From Bifidobacteriaceae bacterium (GTDB lineage Bacteria > Actinomycetota > Actinomycetes > Actinomycetales > WQXJ01), in the NCBI GenBank assembly GCA_031279575.1, contig JAITIG010000087.1, positions 1 to 21,384 of the forward strand: 21,384 bases of DNA. Reading direction: 5' to 3'. The translations under genes and the position numbers were made by a program. Under the pieces are notes generated by a model. The model was not told where the DNA came from. It saw only the letters and a list, made by a program, of their open reading frames with translations, and searched no databases. Each line of letters starts with the position of its first letter. Within the stretch, counting starts at the first letter, position 1. Positions 1-7,363 of this stretch are shown in pieces.

Positions 1-614
1 TCGGACTGGCCGGTCCCAGCCGGCCCAGCCGATTGAGCCGGCTGACCCCACTGATCGGACTGGCCGTATTGGATCGGCTCGGTCGGCTGAGCCGGTTCGG
101 CCGGCCGGCCCCAACCGGAGTCCGGCGCGGGCCGAGCCGGCTGACCCCACTGATCGGACTGGCCGGGCCCAGCCGGCCTGGCCGATTGAGCCGGCTGACC
201 CCACTGATCGGGCTGGCCGGTCCCAGCCGGCCCAGCCGATTGAGCCGGCTGACCCCACTGATCGGACTGGCCGGGCTGGCCGTACTGGATCGGCTCGGTC
301 GGCTGAGCCGGTTCGGCCGGCCGGCCCCAACCGGAGTCCGGCGCGGCCGGCGCGGGCCCACCCCACTGAGCCGGCCCAACTGGCTGGGCCGGCTCGACCG
401 GTTGGCCCCAACCAGAGCCCGGCGCCGCCTGGGGCGGCTGGCTCCATTGGATCGGCTGGCCGTACTGCGCGGGCTGCGGCGGTTGCGCGGGTTGCGGCGG
501 TTGCGCCGCCTGCCCCGGCGGCTGAGGATAAGCCTCCGGCTGCCCGCTTGCGGGCGGCCAATTTCCTTGGCCCTCGGGCGGTTGATTCCAAGGTTGCGAC
601 GGTGGGATTGTCAT
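1..614 (-). CDS. Pro/Gln/Gly-rich N-terminal region of an unidentified protein (partial)
   Basis: An open minus-strand frame begins with ATG at 614 and stays open to the window edge (about 204 codons, no stop). The start is preceded by AGGAGG with a 5-nt spacer, an excellent ribosome binding site, so this strand is coding and the open plus-strand frame opposite it is a shadow. The protein begins MTIPPSQPWNQPPEGQGNWP and continues as low-complexity Pro/Gln/Gly/Trp sequence with motifs such as QYGQPIQW and GSGWGQPVEPAQP. Much of it is made of 54-bp (18-residue) repeats. Actinobacterial proteins with such N-termini commonly carry a C-terminal membrane domain (DUF4190, RDD or similar) or a kinase-associated domain. 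That part lies outside the window, so the function is unknown. It is divergent from the dehydrogenase at 847. Confidence 0.75.
   Translation of the reverse strand, partial: MTIPPSQPWNQPPEGQGNWPPASGQPEAYPQPPGQAAQPPQPAQPPQPAQYGQPIQWSQPPQAAPGSGWGQPVEPAQPVGPAQWGGPAPAAPDSGWGRPAEPAQPTEPIQYGQPGQSDQWGQPAQSAGPAGTGQPDQWGQPAQSARPAGPGQSDQWGQPARPAPDSGWGRPAEPAQPTEPIQYGQSDQWGQPAQSAGPAGTGQS
35..346. repeat. 54-bp in-frame repeats and a 70-bp duplicated block
   Basis: The core gagccggctgaccccactga starts at 35, 134, 188 and 242, with offsets of 99, 54 and 54 bp, all multiples of three. A block at 61-130 recurs almost identically at 277-346 (offset 216 bp, one visible substitution). All copies keep the minus-strand Pro/Gln-rich frame and encode units containing QWGQPAQS and GSGWGRPAEP. 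The near-identity suggests recent expansion. Confidence 0.85.
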
Positions 615-846
615 GGGGACCTCCTGGGAGTCTCGTGCCTTGTCAAGTGTGGCCCATCCGGGCCGCAACCAACAACCCCACCGAGGCAAACGGCATCGGC
701 GGCCTGATGTCACCTGCCGACCGCGGCGCGGCCTTGTCATCGCCGACCCGGCGGCCCGGCCATAATGAGATCGCGCGGCGGCGGGCCGTCCCTGACGGCG
801 ACCGTCGCGCCGCCCAGTCAAAGCTCGATCAAGGAATGGGGAGAGC
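615..846. other. Intergenic region between divergent genes
   Basis: This 232-bp gap separates the minus-strand Pro-rich gene from the plus-strand dehydrogenase. A CATAAT at 761-766 could be a -10 element for the plus gene, but the nearest -35-like TTGTCA (734-739) is 21 bp away, too far for a normal promoter. The GGGGAGAG just before 847 is the dehydrogenase ribosome binding site. Nothing else is evident. Confidence 0.4.
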
Positions 847-1590
847 ATGAGTACTAAGACAGCGGTCGTGACAGGGGCTTCGAGCGGCATCGGCGAAGCA
901 TCGGCCAGGGCTTTGGCGTCCGACGGCTGGCGGATCGTGTGCGCCGCCCGGCGCGTCGAACGAGTCCAACGCCTAGCCGCGGAGCTTGGCAACAGCAGCC
1001 TCGGCGTCCACCTCGACGTCACCGACCAAGAGTCCGTTGACGCCTTCGCCAGCGCCGTGGACCGCTGCGACTTGCTGGTCAACAACGCCGGCGGCGCCAA
1101 GGGCACCACCTCCATCGCCGAGGCCGACCCGGCCGAATGGGAGTGGATGTTCGCCACCAACGTGCTCGGCACCGTCCGCGTCACCAAGGCGCTGCTGCCG
1201 AAGCTGTTGGCGGCGCCGGCCGGGCTGGTGATCGACATGGTTTCGATCGCGGGGCACTACCCTTACCCGGGCGGGGCCGGCTACAACGCCGCCAAGTTCG
1301 GGGAGCGCGCGCTCACCAGCGTGCTGCGTCAGGAGTTGGCCGGCACGCCGGTGCGGGTCACGGAACTCGACCCGGGGTTGGTGGAGACAGAGTTTTCGCT
1401 GGTCAGGTTCGGTGGGGACGTGGCCGCGGCGGCAGCCGTCTACGAGGGGGTCGAGCCACTGTCAGCGGCCGATGTCGCCGAGGCGGTACGTTGGGTGGCG
1501 GCACGGCCGGCGCACGTGAACATCGATTCGCTGACCATCGCGGCCCGCGACCAAGTGGGCCCGAACAAGGTGCGCCAACGCCAGCGGTAG
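847..1590 (+). CDS. ydfG: SDR-family NADP-dependent 3-hydroxy acid dehydrogenase (YdfG-like)
   Basis: A 247-residue classical short-chain dehydrogenase/reductase. The cofactor motif TGASSGIG is at residues 9-16, NNAG follows in the middle of the fold, and the catalytic Tyr146/Lys150 pair lies in YNAAK with the active-site Ser just upstream in MVSIAGHY. The C-terminal part, with DPGLVETEFSLVRFGGD and PAHVNID, closely resembles the YdfG group, which oxidises L-allo-threonine, L-serine and 3-hydroxy acids or reduces malonic semialdehyde with NADP(H). The family assignment is strong; the exact substrate is inferred. The ATG is preceded by GGGGAGAG. The gene sits 83 bp before topA on the same strand but has no obvious functional link to it. 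Confidence 0.87.
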   Translation: MSTKTAVVTGASSGIGEASARALASDGWRIVCAARRVERVQRLAAELGNSSLGVHLDVTDQESVDAFASAVDRCDLLVNNAGGAKGTTSIAEADPAEWEWMFATNVLGTVRVTKALLPKLLAAPAGLVIDMVSIAGHYPYPGGAGYNAAKFGERALTSVLRQELAGTPVRVTELDPGLVETEFSLVRFGGDVAAAAAVYEGVEPLSAADVAEAVRWVAARPAHVNIDSLTIAARDQVGPNKVRQRQR

Positions 1591-1598
1591 GCGAAGGG

Positions 1599-1613
1599 AC
1601 CCCGTTTTGGGGT
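1599..1613 (+). terminator. Weak hairpin between dehydrogenase gene and topA
   Basis: ACCCC (1599-1603), loop GTTTT, GGGGT (1609-1613): a 5-bp stem 8 nt after the dehydrogenase stop. It has no T-tract after the stem. It could be a weak terminator or a chance inverted repeat. Confidence 0.25.
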
Positions 1614-1673
1614 ACGGTCAAGGGCCGGAGCCCGTTGCGGCGGCTCGGTCACACGGTTTGCGAGGAGGGGACA

Positions 1674-4499
1674 GTGGGGGCAGCTAAGAAGCTGGTGATT
1701 GTGGAATCGCCAACCAAGGCGCGCACAATTGAGCGCTATCTGGGCAGCGATTACCAGGTCGAGGCGTCGGTGGGGCACATCCGCGACCTGCCGCAGCCGT
1801 CCGAATTGCCGGCGGACCTGAAGAAGGGGCCATACGGCCGCTTCGCGGTCAACGTCGATGACGGGTTCGACCCTTACTACGTCATCGAGCCGGAGAAGCG
1901 CAAGAAGGTGACGGAGCTGCGCAAAGCCCTCAAGGACGCCAGCGAACTTTATCTGGCGACAGACGAAGACCGCGAGGGCGAGGCTATCGCCTGGCATCTG
2001 CTCCAGGTCCTCAAGCCGAAGGTGCCCGTCAAGCGGATGGTTTTCCACGAGATCACCAAAGAGGCGATCAACCAGGCCGTTTCCAACCCGCGCGACATCG
2101 ACCTGAACCTGGTCGACGCCCAAGAGACCCGGCGGATTCTGGACCGCCTTTACGGTTATGAGGTCTCGCCGGTGCTGTGGCGGAAGGTGCGCGCCGGGCT
2201 TTCGGCCGGCCGGGTTCAGTCGGTCGCCACGCGCATGGTGGTTGAGCGCGAGCGCGAGCGGATGGCTTTCCGGGCGGCCGATTATTGGGATGTCGATGCG
2301 ACCTTCGCCGCCGAGGACCAGCCTTTCAGCGCCACATTGACCGCTGTGGACGGTCAGCGGGTGGCGGTCGGCAAGGACTTCTCCGACGCAGGCGAACTGT
2401 CCAACACAGACCTTGTTCACCTGGACGAGGCGCGGGCGCGCGAATTGGTCGCGGCTCTTGAGACGGCGGCCTTCGCGGTCTCGGATTTGAACGAGAAACC
2501 GTATCGGCGCCGCCCGGCCGCGCCTTTCACAACTTCGACGTTGCAGCAGGAGGCGTCCCGCAAGCTGCGCATGAACTCCCGCCAGACCATGCGTGTGGCC
2601 CAGCGCCTGTATGAGAACGGCCACATCACCTACATGCGCACGGACTCCACGAACCTGTCCGACCAGGCCATCACGGCCGCCCGGCGGCAGGCGGCCGAGC
2701 TTTACGGCGCCGATGCCGTCCCGCCCGCCCCCCGGCATTACGCCACCAAGTCCAAGAACGCCAGTGAAGCCCACGAGGCGATCCGGCCTTCGGGCGACAA
2801 CTTCGCCACCCCGGCCTCGCTCAAGGGGCGCCTTTCCGGCGAGGACCTGGGGCTGTACGAGCTGATCTGGAAGCGGACCGTGGCCTCCCAGATGACGGAC
2901 GCCACTGGGCAGACGGTCTCGGCGAAGATCACCGGCCAGGGCGGTGGCCGGACGGCCACCTTCGGCGCCTCTGGCACGGTCATCACCCACCGCGGGTTCT
3001 TGGCGGCCTATGAGGAAGGACGCGATCAGTCCCGCTATGAGGACTCGTCCGGCTCGGAGTCCCGTTTGCCCAGGCTGGCCCAGGGCCAGCCGCTCCAGAC
3101 CATCGCCTTGGAGCCGCAGGGACATCAGACCACGCCGCCGCCTCGTTACACCGAGGCCTCGCTGGTGGCCGCGCTCGAGAAGCGGGGGATCGGGCGGCCT
3201 TCGACCTACGCCGCGACCGTCTCCGTGATCGAGGATCGCGGCTATGTCGAGCGGCGCGCCATGGCGCTGGTGCCGACGTGGCTGGCCTTCGCTGTCACCC
3301 GTTTGCTGGAGCAGAACTTCTCCGACCTGGTCGACTATGACTTCACGGCCGCCATGGAGGACGACCTCGATGAGATCGCCGCCGGCCACCAAGACCGCGC
3401 GCAATGGCTGGGCGAGTTCTACTTCGGCACTGGCGCAGACGCTGGTACTGGCGCTGGCACTGGCGCAGACGCTGGCCGCGCCTCCGGTGGCCGGGCGGGA
3501 GCGGGCGCCAGATCGGCGGCCGACTCGCTGAAGCAGGTCGGGCTGAAGCGGCTCGTCGAAGGCCAGGGCGAGATCGACGCCCGGGACATAAACACTGTGC
3601 CGCTGGGCGACGGCATCGTGCTGCGCGTCGGGCGCTACGGCCCCTACCTCGAAGTTGCCAACGGCCAGGCGTCCGGCGAGGCCAAACGGGCGAGCGTGCC
3701 CGGCGACTTGGCCCCCGACGAACTGACCCTCGAGATGGCCCACCAACTTCTCGACGCGCCCGCCGACCAAGACCGCCAGCTTGGGCTCGACCCGGCGACC
3801 GGACGCATGGTGGTCGTCAAGAAGGGGCGTTTCGGCCCCTACGTCAGCGAGGTCTTGGAGAACCCCGGCGGCGGCGCCAAGGCGCCCAAGCCCCGCAACG
3901 CCTCACTGTTCAAGTCAATGTCGCTTGACACCGTGACACTTGAAGACGCCCTGCGACTGATGTCACTGCCGCGAGTGGTCGGGACCGATCCGGCCGGCGC
4001 CGAGATCACCGCCCAGAACGGCCGCTACGGCCCGTACATCAAGTGCGGCAACGAATCGCGTTCACTGGCGGACGAGGACCAGATTTTCGCCGTCACCGAG
4101 GAGCAGGCCAGAGCGCTGCTGGCGCAGCCGAAGCAGCGGGGGCGCGCGGCCGGCGCCGCACCCTTGCGGGAGTTGGGCCCGGACCCGGCCACAGCCAAGC
4201 CGGTGGTGGTCAAGGACGGCCGCTACGGCCTTTACGTGACCGATGGTGAGATCAACGCCACGCTGCGCAAAGGCGACGATCCGGCCACGATCACCATTGA
4301 GCGCGCCGCCGAATTGCTGCGCGAGAAGCGGGAGCGCGGACCGGCCAAACGCCCCCGCCAGACGGGTGCCAAGAAGACCGGCGCCAAGAAGACCGCGGCG
4401 ACCCGCGCGACGGCGTCCAAGACCCGCGCCACGCCGGCCAAGACCCGCGCCTCGGCCAAGACCCGCGCCTCGGCCAAGCCCAAGCCGGCCCAGGAATAA
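1674..4499 (+). CDS. topA: DNA topoisomerase I (type IA)
   Basis: A 941-residue enzyme that relaxes negatively supercoiled DNA through a transient 5'-phosphotyrosine link. The GTG start at 1674 follows AGGAGG (1663-1668) by 5 nt and gives MGAAKKLVIVESPTKA, the standard TOPRIM opening. The frame is open far upstream, but that overlaps the dehydrogenase gene. TOPRIM acidic residues Asp97 and Asp99 are in ATDEDREGE. The catalytic Tyr320 is in YMRTDS. Four C-terminal topoisomerase repeats (GRYGPYLEV, GRFGPYV, GRYGPYIKCG, GRYGLYV) are spaced about 65 residues apart from about residue 650. There are no Cys4 zinc fingers; instead the protein ends in a Lys/Ala/Thr/Arg-rich tail from about residue 890, as in other actinobacterial TopA. 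Unusual is a Gly/Ala/Thr-Asp linker at about residues 585-620, encoded by near-repeats of ggcgcagacgctgg. Confidence 0.97.
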   Translation: MGAAKKLVIVESPTKARTIERYLGSDYQVEASVGHIRDLPQPSELPADLKKGPYGRFAVNVDDGFDPYYVIEPEKRKKVTELRKALKDASELYLATDEDREGEAIAWHLLQVLKPKVPVKRMVFHEITKEAINQAVSNPRDIDLNLVDAQETRRILDRLYGYEVSPVLWRKVRAGLSAGRVQSVATRMVVERERERMAFRAADYWDVDATFAAEDQPFSATLTAVDGQRVAVGKDFSDAGELSNTDLVHLDEARARELVAALETAAFAVSDLNEKPYRRRPAAPFTTSTLQQEASRKLRMNSRQTMRVAQRLYENGHITYMRTDSTNLSDQAITAARRQAAELYGADAVPPAPRHYATKSKNASEAHEAIRPSGDNFATPASLKGRLSGEDLGLYELIWKRTVASQMTDATGQTVSAKITGQGGGRTATFGASGTVITHRGFLAAYEEGRDQSRYEDSSGSESRLPRLAQGQPLQTIALEPQGHQTTPPPRYTEASLVAALEKRGIGRPSTYAATVSVIEDRGYVERRAMALVPTWLAFAVTRLLEQNFSDLVDYDFTAAMEDDLDEIAAGHQDRAQWLGEFYFGTGADAGTGAGTGADAGRASGGRAGAGARSAADSLKQVGLKRLVEGQGEIDARDINTVPLGDGIVLRVGRYGPYLEVANGQASGEAKRASVPGDLAPDELTLEMAHQLLDAPADQDRQLGLDPATGRMVVVKKGRFGPYVSEVLENPGGGAKAPKPRNASLFKSMSLDTVTLEDALRLMSLPRVVGTDPAGAEITAQNGRYGPYIKCGNESRSLADEDQIFAVTEEQARALLAQPKQRGRAAGAAPLRELGPDPATAKPVVVKDGRYGLYVTDGEINATLRKGDDPATITIERAAELLREKRERGPAKRPRQTGAKKTGAKKTAATRATASKTRATPAKTRASAKTRASAKPKPAQE

Positions 4500-4516
4500 C
4501 CGGCGCAGGAATAACC
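4487..4516 (+). repeat. 15-bp tandem duplication across the topA stop codon
   Basis: ggcccaggaataacc (4487-4501) is followed directly by ggcgcaggaataacc (4502-4516), one mismatch. Each copy contains the in-frame AQE-stop codons, so the stop codon exists twice in the same frame. Confidence 0.85.
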
Positions 4517-4579
4517 GGCACACACCCGCGAACGGTCGCCTCAAAGCCATGCCGACACCTTACGGAAGACCTCTGACAG

Positions 4580-5047
4580 TTGTTTGACCTGGTGTTTTAT
4601 GCTCCGTGCATCCCCACCAACACGGGCAACGCGATCCGGTTGGCGGCCGTCACCGGCGTGCGGCTGCACCTGGTCGAGCCGCTTGGCTTCGACTTGACCG
4701 ACGCCAAACTGCGCCGCAGCGGATTGGACTACCACGACCTCGCGGTCCTGCAAGTCCATCCCGACCTGGAGCGCGCCTTCGCGGCCGTCGCCGGCCACGC
4801 CCGCGTCTTCGCCTTCACCACCCACGCCACCACCAGCTACGCCAGCGTCGCCTACCAGCCGGGGGACGTGCTGCTGTTCGGCCCGGAGCCGGACGGCCTG
4901 CCCGCCAGCGTCCGCTGCCATCCGCGCGTCACGGCCGAGGTCCGCATCCCGATGCTGCCCGCGCGCCGGTCGCTGAACCTGGCCAACTCGGCGGCCATCG
5001 CCGTCTACGAGGCCTGGCGCCAACAGGGCTTCGCCCACGGCCAGTGA
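4580..5047 (+). CDS. trmL: tRNA (cytidine(34)-2'-O)-methyltransferase, TrmL/SpoU family
   Basis: A 155-residue SPOUT-class methyltransferase, the normal length for TrmL, which methylates the ribose of the wobble base 34 of tRNA-Leu using S-adenosylmethionine. The three SpoU motifs are present: NTGNAIRLAAVTG near the N-terminus (motif 1), LLFGPEPDGLP (motif 2), and IPMLPARRSLNLANSAAIAV (motif 3), which with motif 2 forms the knotted cofactor site. The start is the TTG at 4580; upstream pairing to 16S rRNA is weak and no better in-frame ATG precedes FDLVFYAPCIPTNTG. It lies 80 bp after topA. The family is clear; the choice of TrmL over another small SpoU enzyme rests on length and on the absence of an extra N-terminal domain. 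Confidence 0.88.
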   Translation: MFDLVFYAPCIPTNTGNAIRLAAVTGVRLHLVEPLGFDLTDAKLRRSGLDYHDLAVLQVHPDLERAFAAVAGHARVFAFTTHATTSYASVAYQPGDVLLFGPEPDGLPASVRCHPRVTAEVRIPMLPARRSLNLANSAAIAVYEAWRQQGFAHGQ

Positions 5048-5052
5048 CCCCG

Positions 5053-5152
5053 CCCGCGGCGCTCGTCAAGACACGCCGGGGCGCGGTGCCCGATGCCGTC
5101 CGCGCGGCCAAGCCGACCACCTCCCGCGGCGCTCGTCAAGACACGCCGGGGC
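5053..5152. repeat. 30-bp exact direct repeat, 70 bp apart
   Basis: cccgcggcgctcgtcaagac plus the next ten bases occurs at 5053-5082 and again at 5123-5152. Both copies lie in the noncoding stretch between trmL and tmk. Confidence 0.85.
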
Positions 5153-5216
5153 GGCGGGTCCGGGAGAACCCAACCGGCCTTCTGGGCGCCCGGGCTGGCC
5201 GAGCGTGAGGCGAGCC

Positions 5217-5256
5217 GGCGGCATCGGCGGGCTGGCGGCATCGGCGGGCTGGCGGG
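5217..5256. repeat. 17-bp perfect tandem repeat
   Basis: ggcggcatcggcgggct occurs at 5217-5233 and 5234-5250, followed by a partial third unit (ggcggg). The 17-bp period fits noncoding DNA. Confidence 0.85.
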
Positions 5257-5335
5257 ACGGGCGACCCCGCTCCCAAACGGGCCTGCGGACAAGGTGCGCG
5301 CCTGAGTGGCAGAGGTCGGTGAGAGACTTGTGGGC

Positions 5336-6085
5336 ATGGAATCGGTCGCTGCTCCAAGGGCGCTGCCGGGGCGCTTCATCGCCTTCGAGGGCGGGGACGG
5401 CGCCGGCAAGTCGACGCACCTGACAATGCTGGCCGCGGCGCTGCGGCGAGGCGGGCACGTCGACGCGCCCGGGCGGCCCGGGCTGATCGAGACGCGCGAG
5501 CCGGGCGGGACCGCGCTGGGCCGGAGCATCCGCGACCTGCTGCTGCACGGCGGCGAAGTGGGACCGGCGGCGGAGGCGCTGCTCTACGCGGCCGACCGGG
5601 CCCAACATGTGGCCGAAGTGCTGAGGCCGGCCCTGGCGCGCGGGGATCTGGTCGTCTCGGACCGCTACCTCGACTCGTCCATCGCCTACCAGGCGGAGGG
5701 GCGCGGGCTGTCCGAGGCGGCGATTCGGCAGATCAACGACGTGGCCACGGGCGGGCTGGCGCCGCACCTGACCATCCTGCTGGACATTGACCCGGCGGCG
5801 GCGGCGCTTCGGCTGGCCGCCTCCGGGGCGGCCCCGGACCGCTTGGAAGCGGCCGGGCGGGCGTTTCACGCCAATGTCAACCGGCGTTACCGGGAGCTGG
5901 CCGCCGCCGCGCCCGGCCGCTACGTCTGCGTCCCCGCCGAGGCCAGCTGCGACGCAGTCCACGCCGCCGTCTGGGCGGCGGTCCTGCCGGTGGTGCGGGG
6001 CATGGGGATGGGTGCTGGGCGCGGCGCGGGGCTGGGCGAGGGGCCCGGTGCGCTGCCGGGCGCGGGGAAGGGGGCCGAGACGTGA
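5336..6085 (+). CDS. tmk: dTMP kinase (thymidylate kinase)
   Basis: This enzyme phosphorylates dTMP to dTDP with ATP, an essential step towards dTTP. From the ATG at 5336 it is 249 residues. In-frame GTG codons at 5306 and 5330 are alternative starts; I chose 5336 because GGTGAGAG lies 9 nt upstream. The P-loop is FEGGDGAGKST with Lys25. The DR(Y/H) motif is in VVSDRYLDSS, and the LID segment is around AYQAEGRGL. The body ends near VWAAVLPVVRG. After it comes an odd Gly/Ala/Met-rich tail of about 28 residues (GMGMGAGRGAGLGEGPGALP and on), which makes the protein longer than the usual 205-215. Its TGA overlaps the GTG of holB by 4 nt (6082-6085), so the two are probably translationally coupled. 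Confidence 0.95.
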   Translation: MESVAAPRALPGRFIAFEGGDGAGKSTHLTMLAAALRRGGHVDAPGRPGLIETREPGGTALGRSIRDLLLHGGEVGPAAEALLYAADRAQHVAEVLRPALARGDLVVSDRYLDSSIAYQAEGRGLSEAAIRQINDVATGGLAPHLTILLDIDPAAAALRLAASGAAPDRLEAAGRAFHANVNRRYRELAAAAPGRYVCVPAEASCDAVHAAVWAAVLPVVRGMGMGAGRGAGLGEGPGALPGAGKGAET

Positions 6086-7347
6086 GCGTCTGGGACGCGG
6101 TGATCGGCCAGGCGGCTGCGGTCGAACAACTCCGGCAGGCGATCAGCCAGCCGGCGGCCATGACGCACGCCTGGCTGATCACGGGGCCGCCCGGGTCGGG
6201 GCGGTCGGTGGCGGCGCGGGCGTTCGCGGCCGCGCTGCAATGCGCCGAGGGCGGCTGCGGCGAATGCTCGGCCTGCCGCTCGGCGATGGCCGGCAACCAC
6301 CCCGACGTCTTGGACACAGCCACCAAGAAAGTCGTCATCGCCATCGATGACGTGCGCGAATGGGTGGGGTTGGCCTCGCGCACGCCGTCGCAGGGCCGCT
6401 GGCGGGTGATCATTGTCGAAGACGCCGACAGGATGCTCGAACGCACCGGCAACGTGTTGCTGAAGGCCCTCGAAGAACCGCCGCCGCAAACGGTTTGGAT
6501 TCTCTCGGCGCCCCGCCCGCAAGACGTTTTGGTGACGATTCGTTCACGATGCCGTCGGGTCGCCCTGCGCATACCCCCAGTTGAGGCCGTCACCAATCTG
6601 TTGGTCGAACGCGACGGCGCCAGCCCGGAGGAGGCGCGGCTGGCGGCGCTGGCGGCGCAATCACACATCGGCGTCGCCCGGCGGCTGATCGGCGACCCGG
6701 CCGCCGCCGCGCGGCGGCGCGAAGTGCTGGCCATCCCCAAAGCCGCCTCATCGGTGGCGCGCGCGGTGGCGGCGGCCGGGGAACTCGACGCCGTGGCCAA
6801 GGCCGAGGCGGAAGCCGTGGTCCAAGAACGCGAGGCGCGCGAGCGCGACCAGTTGCTGATCGGCCTGGGCGAGGCGGGCGGGCGGAAACTGTCCGCCTTC
6901 GCGCGAGCGCGCCTGCGTGAGTTCGATGACGAATCCACCAAACGCGCCCGCCGCACCCAGGCGGACACGATCGACCGGGCCCTGATCGACCTGCTCGCCT
7001 TCTACCGCGACGTGCTCGCGGTGCAGGTCACAGCCGGGGTCGACCTCATCAACGCCATGGACGCGGAATTGGTGGCGAACCAAGCCCGGACCTCGACGGT
7101 GGCGGAAACCATGATCCGGCTGGACGCGGTCGAACTCGCCAGGCAACGCCTGGCGGCGAACGTGGCGCCGGTGCTGGCGCTGGAGGCCATGGCGGTGATC
7201 TTGGCCATGCCAGCCCTGGCGTCAGACGGACTGGCTTCCGGCGGGCTGGCTTCCGGCGGACTGGCTTCCGGCGCTCTGACTTCCGGCGCCGTGGCGTCCG
7301 GCGGGCCGCCTTCTGGCGGGCTTGCGTCCGGGAATGTGCGAGAGTAA
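6082..7347 (+). CDS. holB: DNA polymerase III subunit delta-prime (clamp loader)
   Basis: A 421-residue clamp-loader subunit that helps open the beta sliding clamp and place it on primed DNA. The GTG start overlaps the tmk stop (GTGA). The N-terminal AAA+ fold has a degenerate P-loop GPPGSGRS at residues 35-42 with Arg41 in place of Lys; delta-prime is generally not an ATPase. The four zinc cysteines are Cys54, 59, 62 and 65 (QCAEGGCGECSAC). The SRC motif of sensor 1 is in IRSRCRRVALR. A helical middle and C-terminal domain follows. The last 40 or so residues are a repeat, (A/T)SGG(L/V/P), encoded by 15-bp units. These are absent from typical delta-prime proteins and probably disordered. A tmk-holB pair is a common actinobacterial arrangement. 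Confidence 0.93.
   Translation: MSVWDAVIGQAAAVEQLRQAISQPAAMTHAWLITGPPGSGRSVAARAFAAALQCAEGGCGECSACRSAMAGNHPDVLDTATKKVVIAIDDVREWVGLASRTPSQGRWRVIIVEDADRMLERTGNVLLKALEEPPPQTVWILSAPRPQDVLVTIRSRCRRVALRIPPVEAVTNLLVERDGASPEEARLAALAAQSHIGVARRLIGDPAAAARRREVLAIPKAASSVARAVAAAGELDAVAKAEAEAVVQEREARERDQLLIGLGEAGGRKLSAFARARLREFDDESTKRARRTQADTIDRALIDLLAFYRDVLAVQVTAGVDLINAMDAELVANQARTSTVAETMIRLDAVELARQRLAANVAPVLALEAMAVILAMPALASDGLASGGLASGGLASGALTSGAVASGGPPSGGLASGNVRE
7219..7338 (+). repeat. 15-bp tandem repeat (8 units) encoding the HolB tail
   Basis: Units resembling gcttccggcgggctg run from 7219 to 7338 with a period of 15 bp. They encode ASDGL, ASGGL, ASGGL, ASGAL, TSGAV, ASGPP-like and ASGNV segments. The two units at 7234-7263 differ by a single base; outer units are more diverged. 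The last two reach into the holB stop region, 26 nt before the next gene. Confidence 0.88.
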
Positions 7348-7363
7348 AGGAGTGCGACAACAA

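Larger units (their letters stand above)
5048..5335. other. Repeat-filled intergenic region before tmk
   Basis: This stretch holds two repeat systems (a 30-bp direct repeat and a 17-bp tandem repeat) and no convincing gene. Frames open through it have no recognisable protein content and lack ribosome binding sites. No clear promoter for tmk was recognised. Confidence 0.5.

Noticed and set aside
641..646. Perfect TTGACA on the minus strand before the Pro-rich gene
   Set aside because: A -10 at the proper distance would fall on the ribosome binding site (621-626), leaving no leader, so it is unlikely to be that gene's -35.
33..707. Open plus-strand frame through the Arg/Leu/Pro-rich repeats
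   Set aside because: The opposite strand has an AGGAGG ribosome binding site and a well-formed Pro/Gln-rich protein; the plus frame is its shadow.
548..850. Possible small protein upstream of the dehydrogenase gene
   Set aside because: No ribosome binding site, composition unlike a protein, and it overlaps the start of the divergent Pro-rich gene.
1440..3770. Very long open frame on the minus strand inside topA
   Set aside because: It is antisense to a fully recognisable topoisomerase; long shadow frames are expected in very GC-rich DNA.
5053..5152. CRISPR array suggested by a 30-bp repeat
   Set aside because: Only two copies, one 40-bp interval, no further units and no cas genes nearby.
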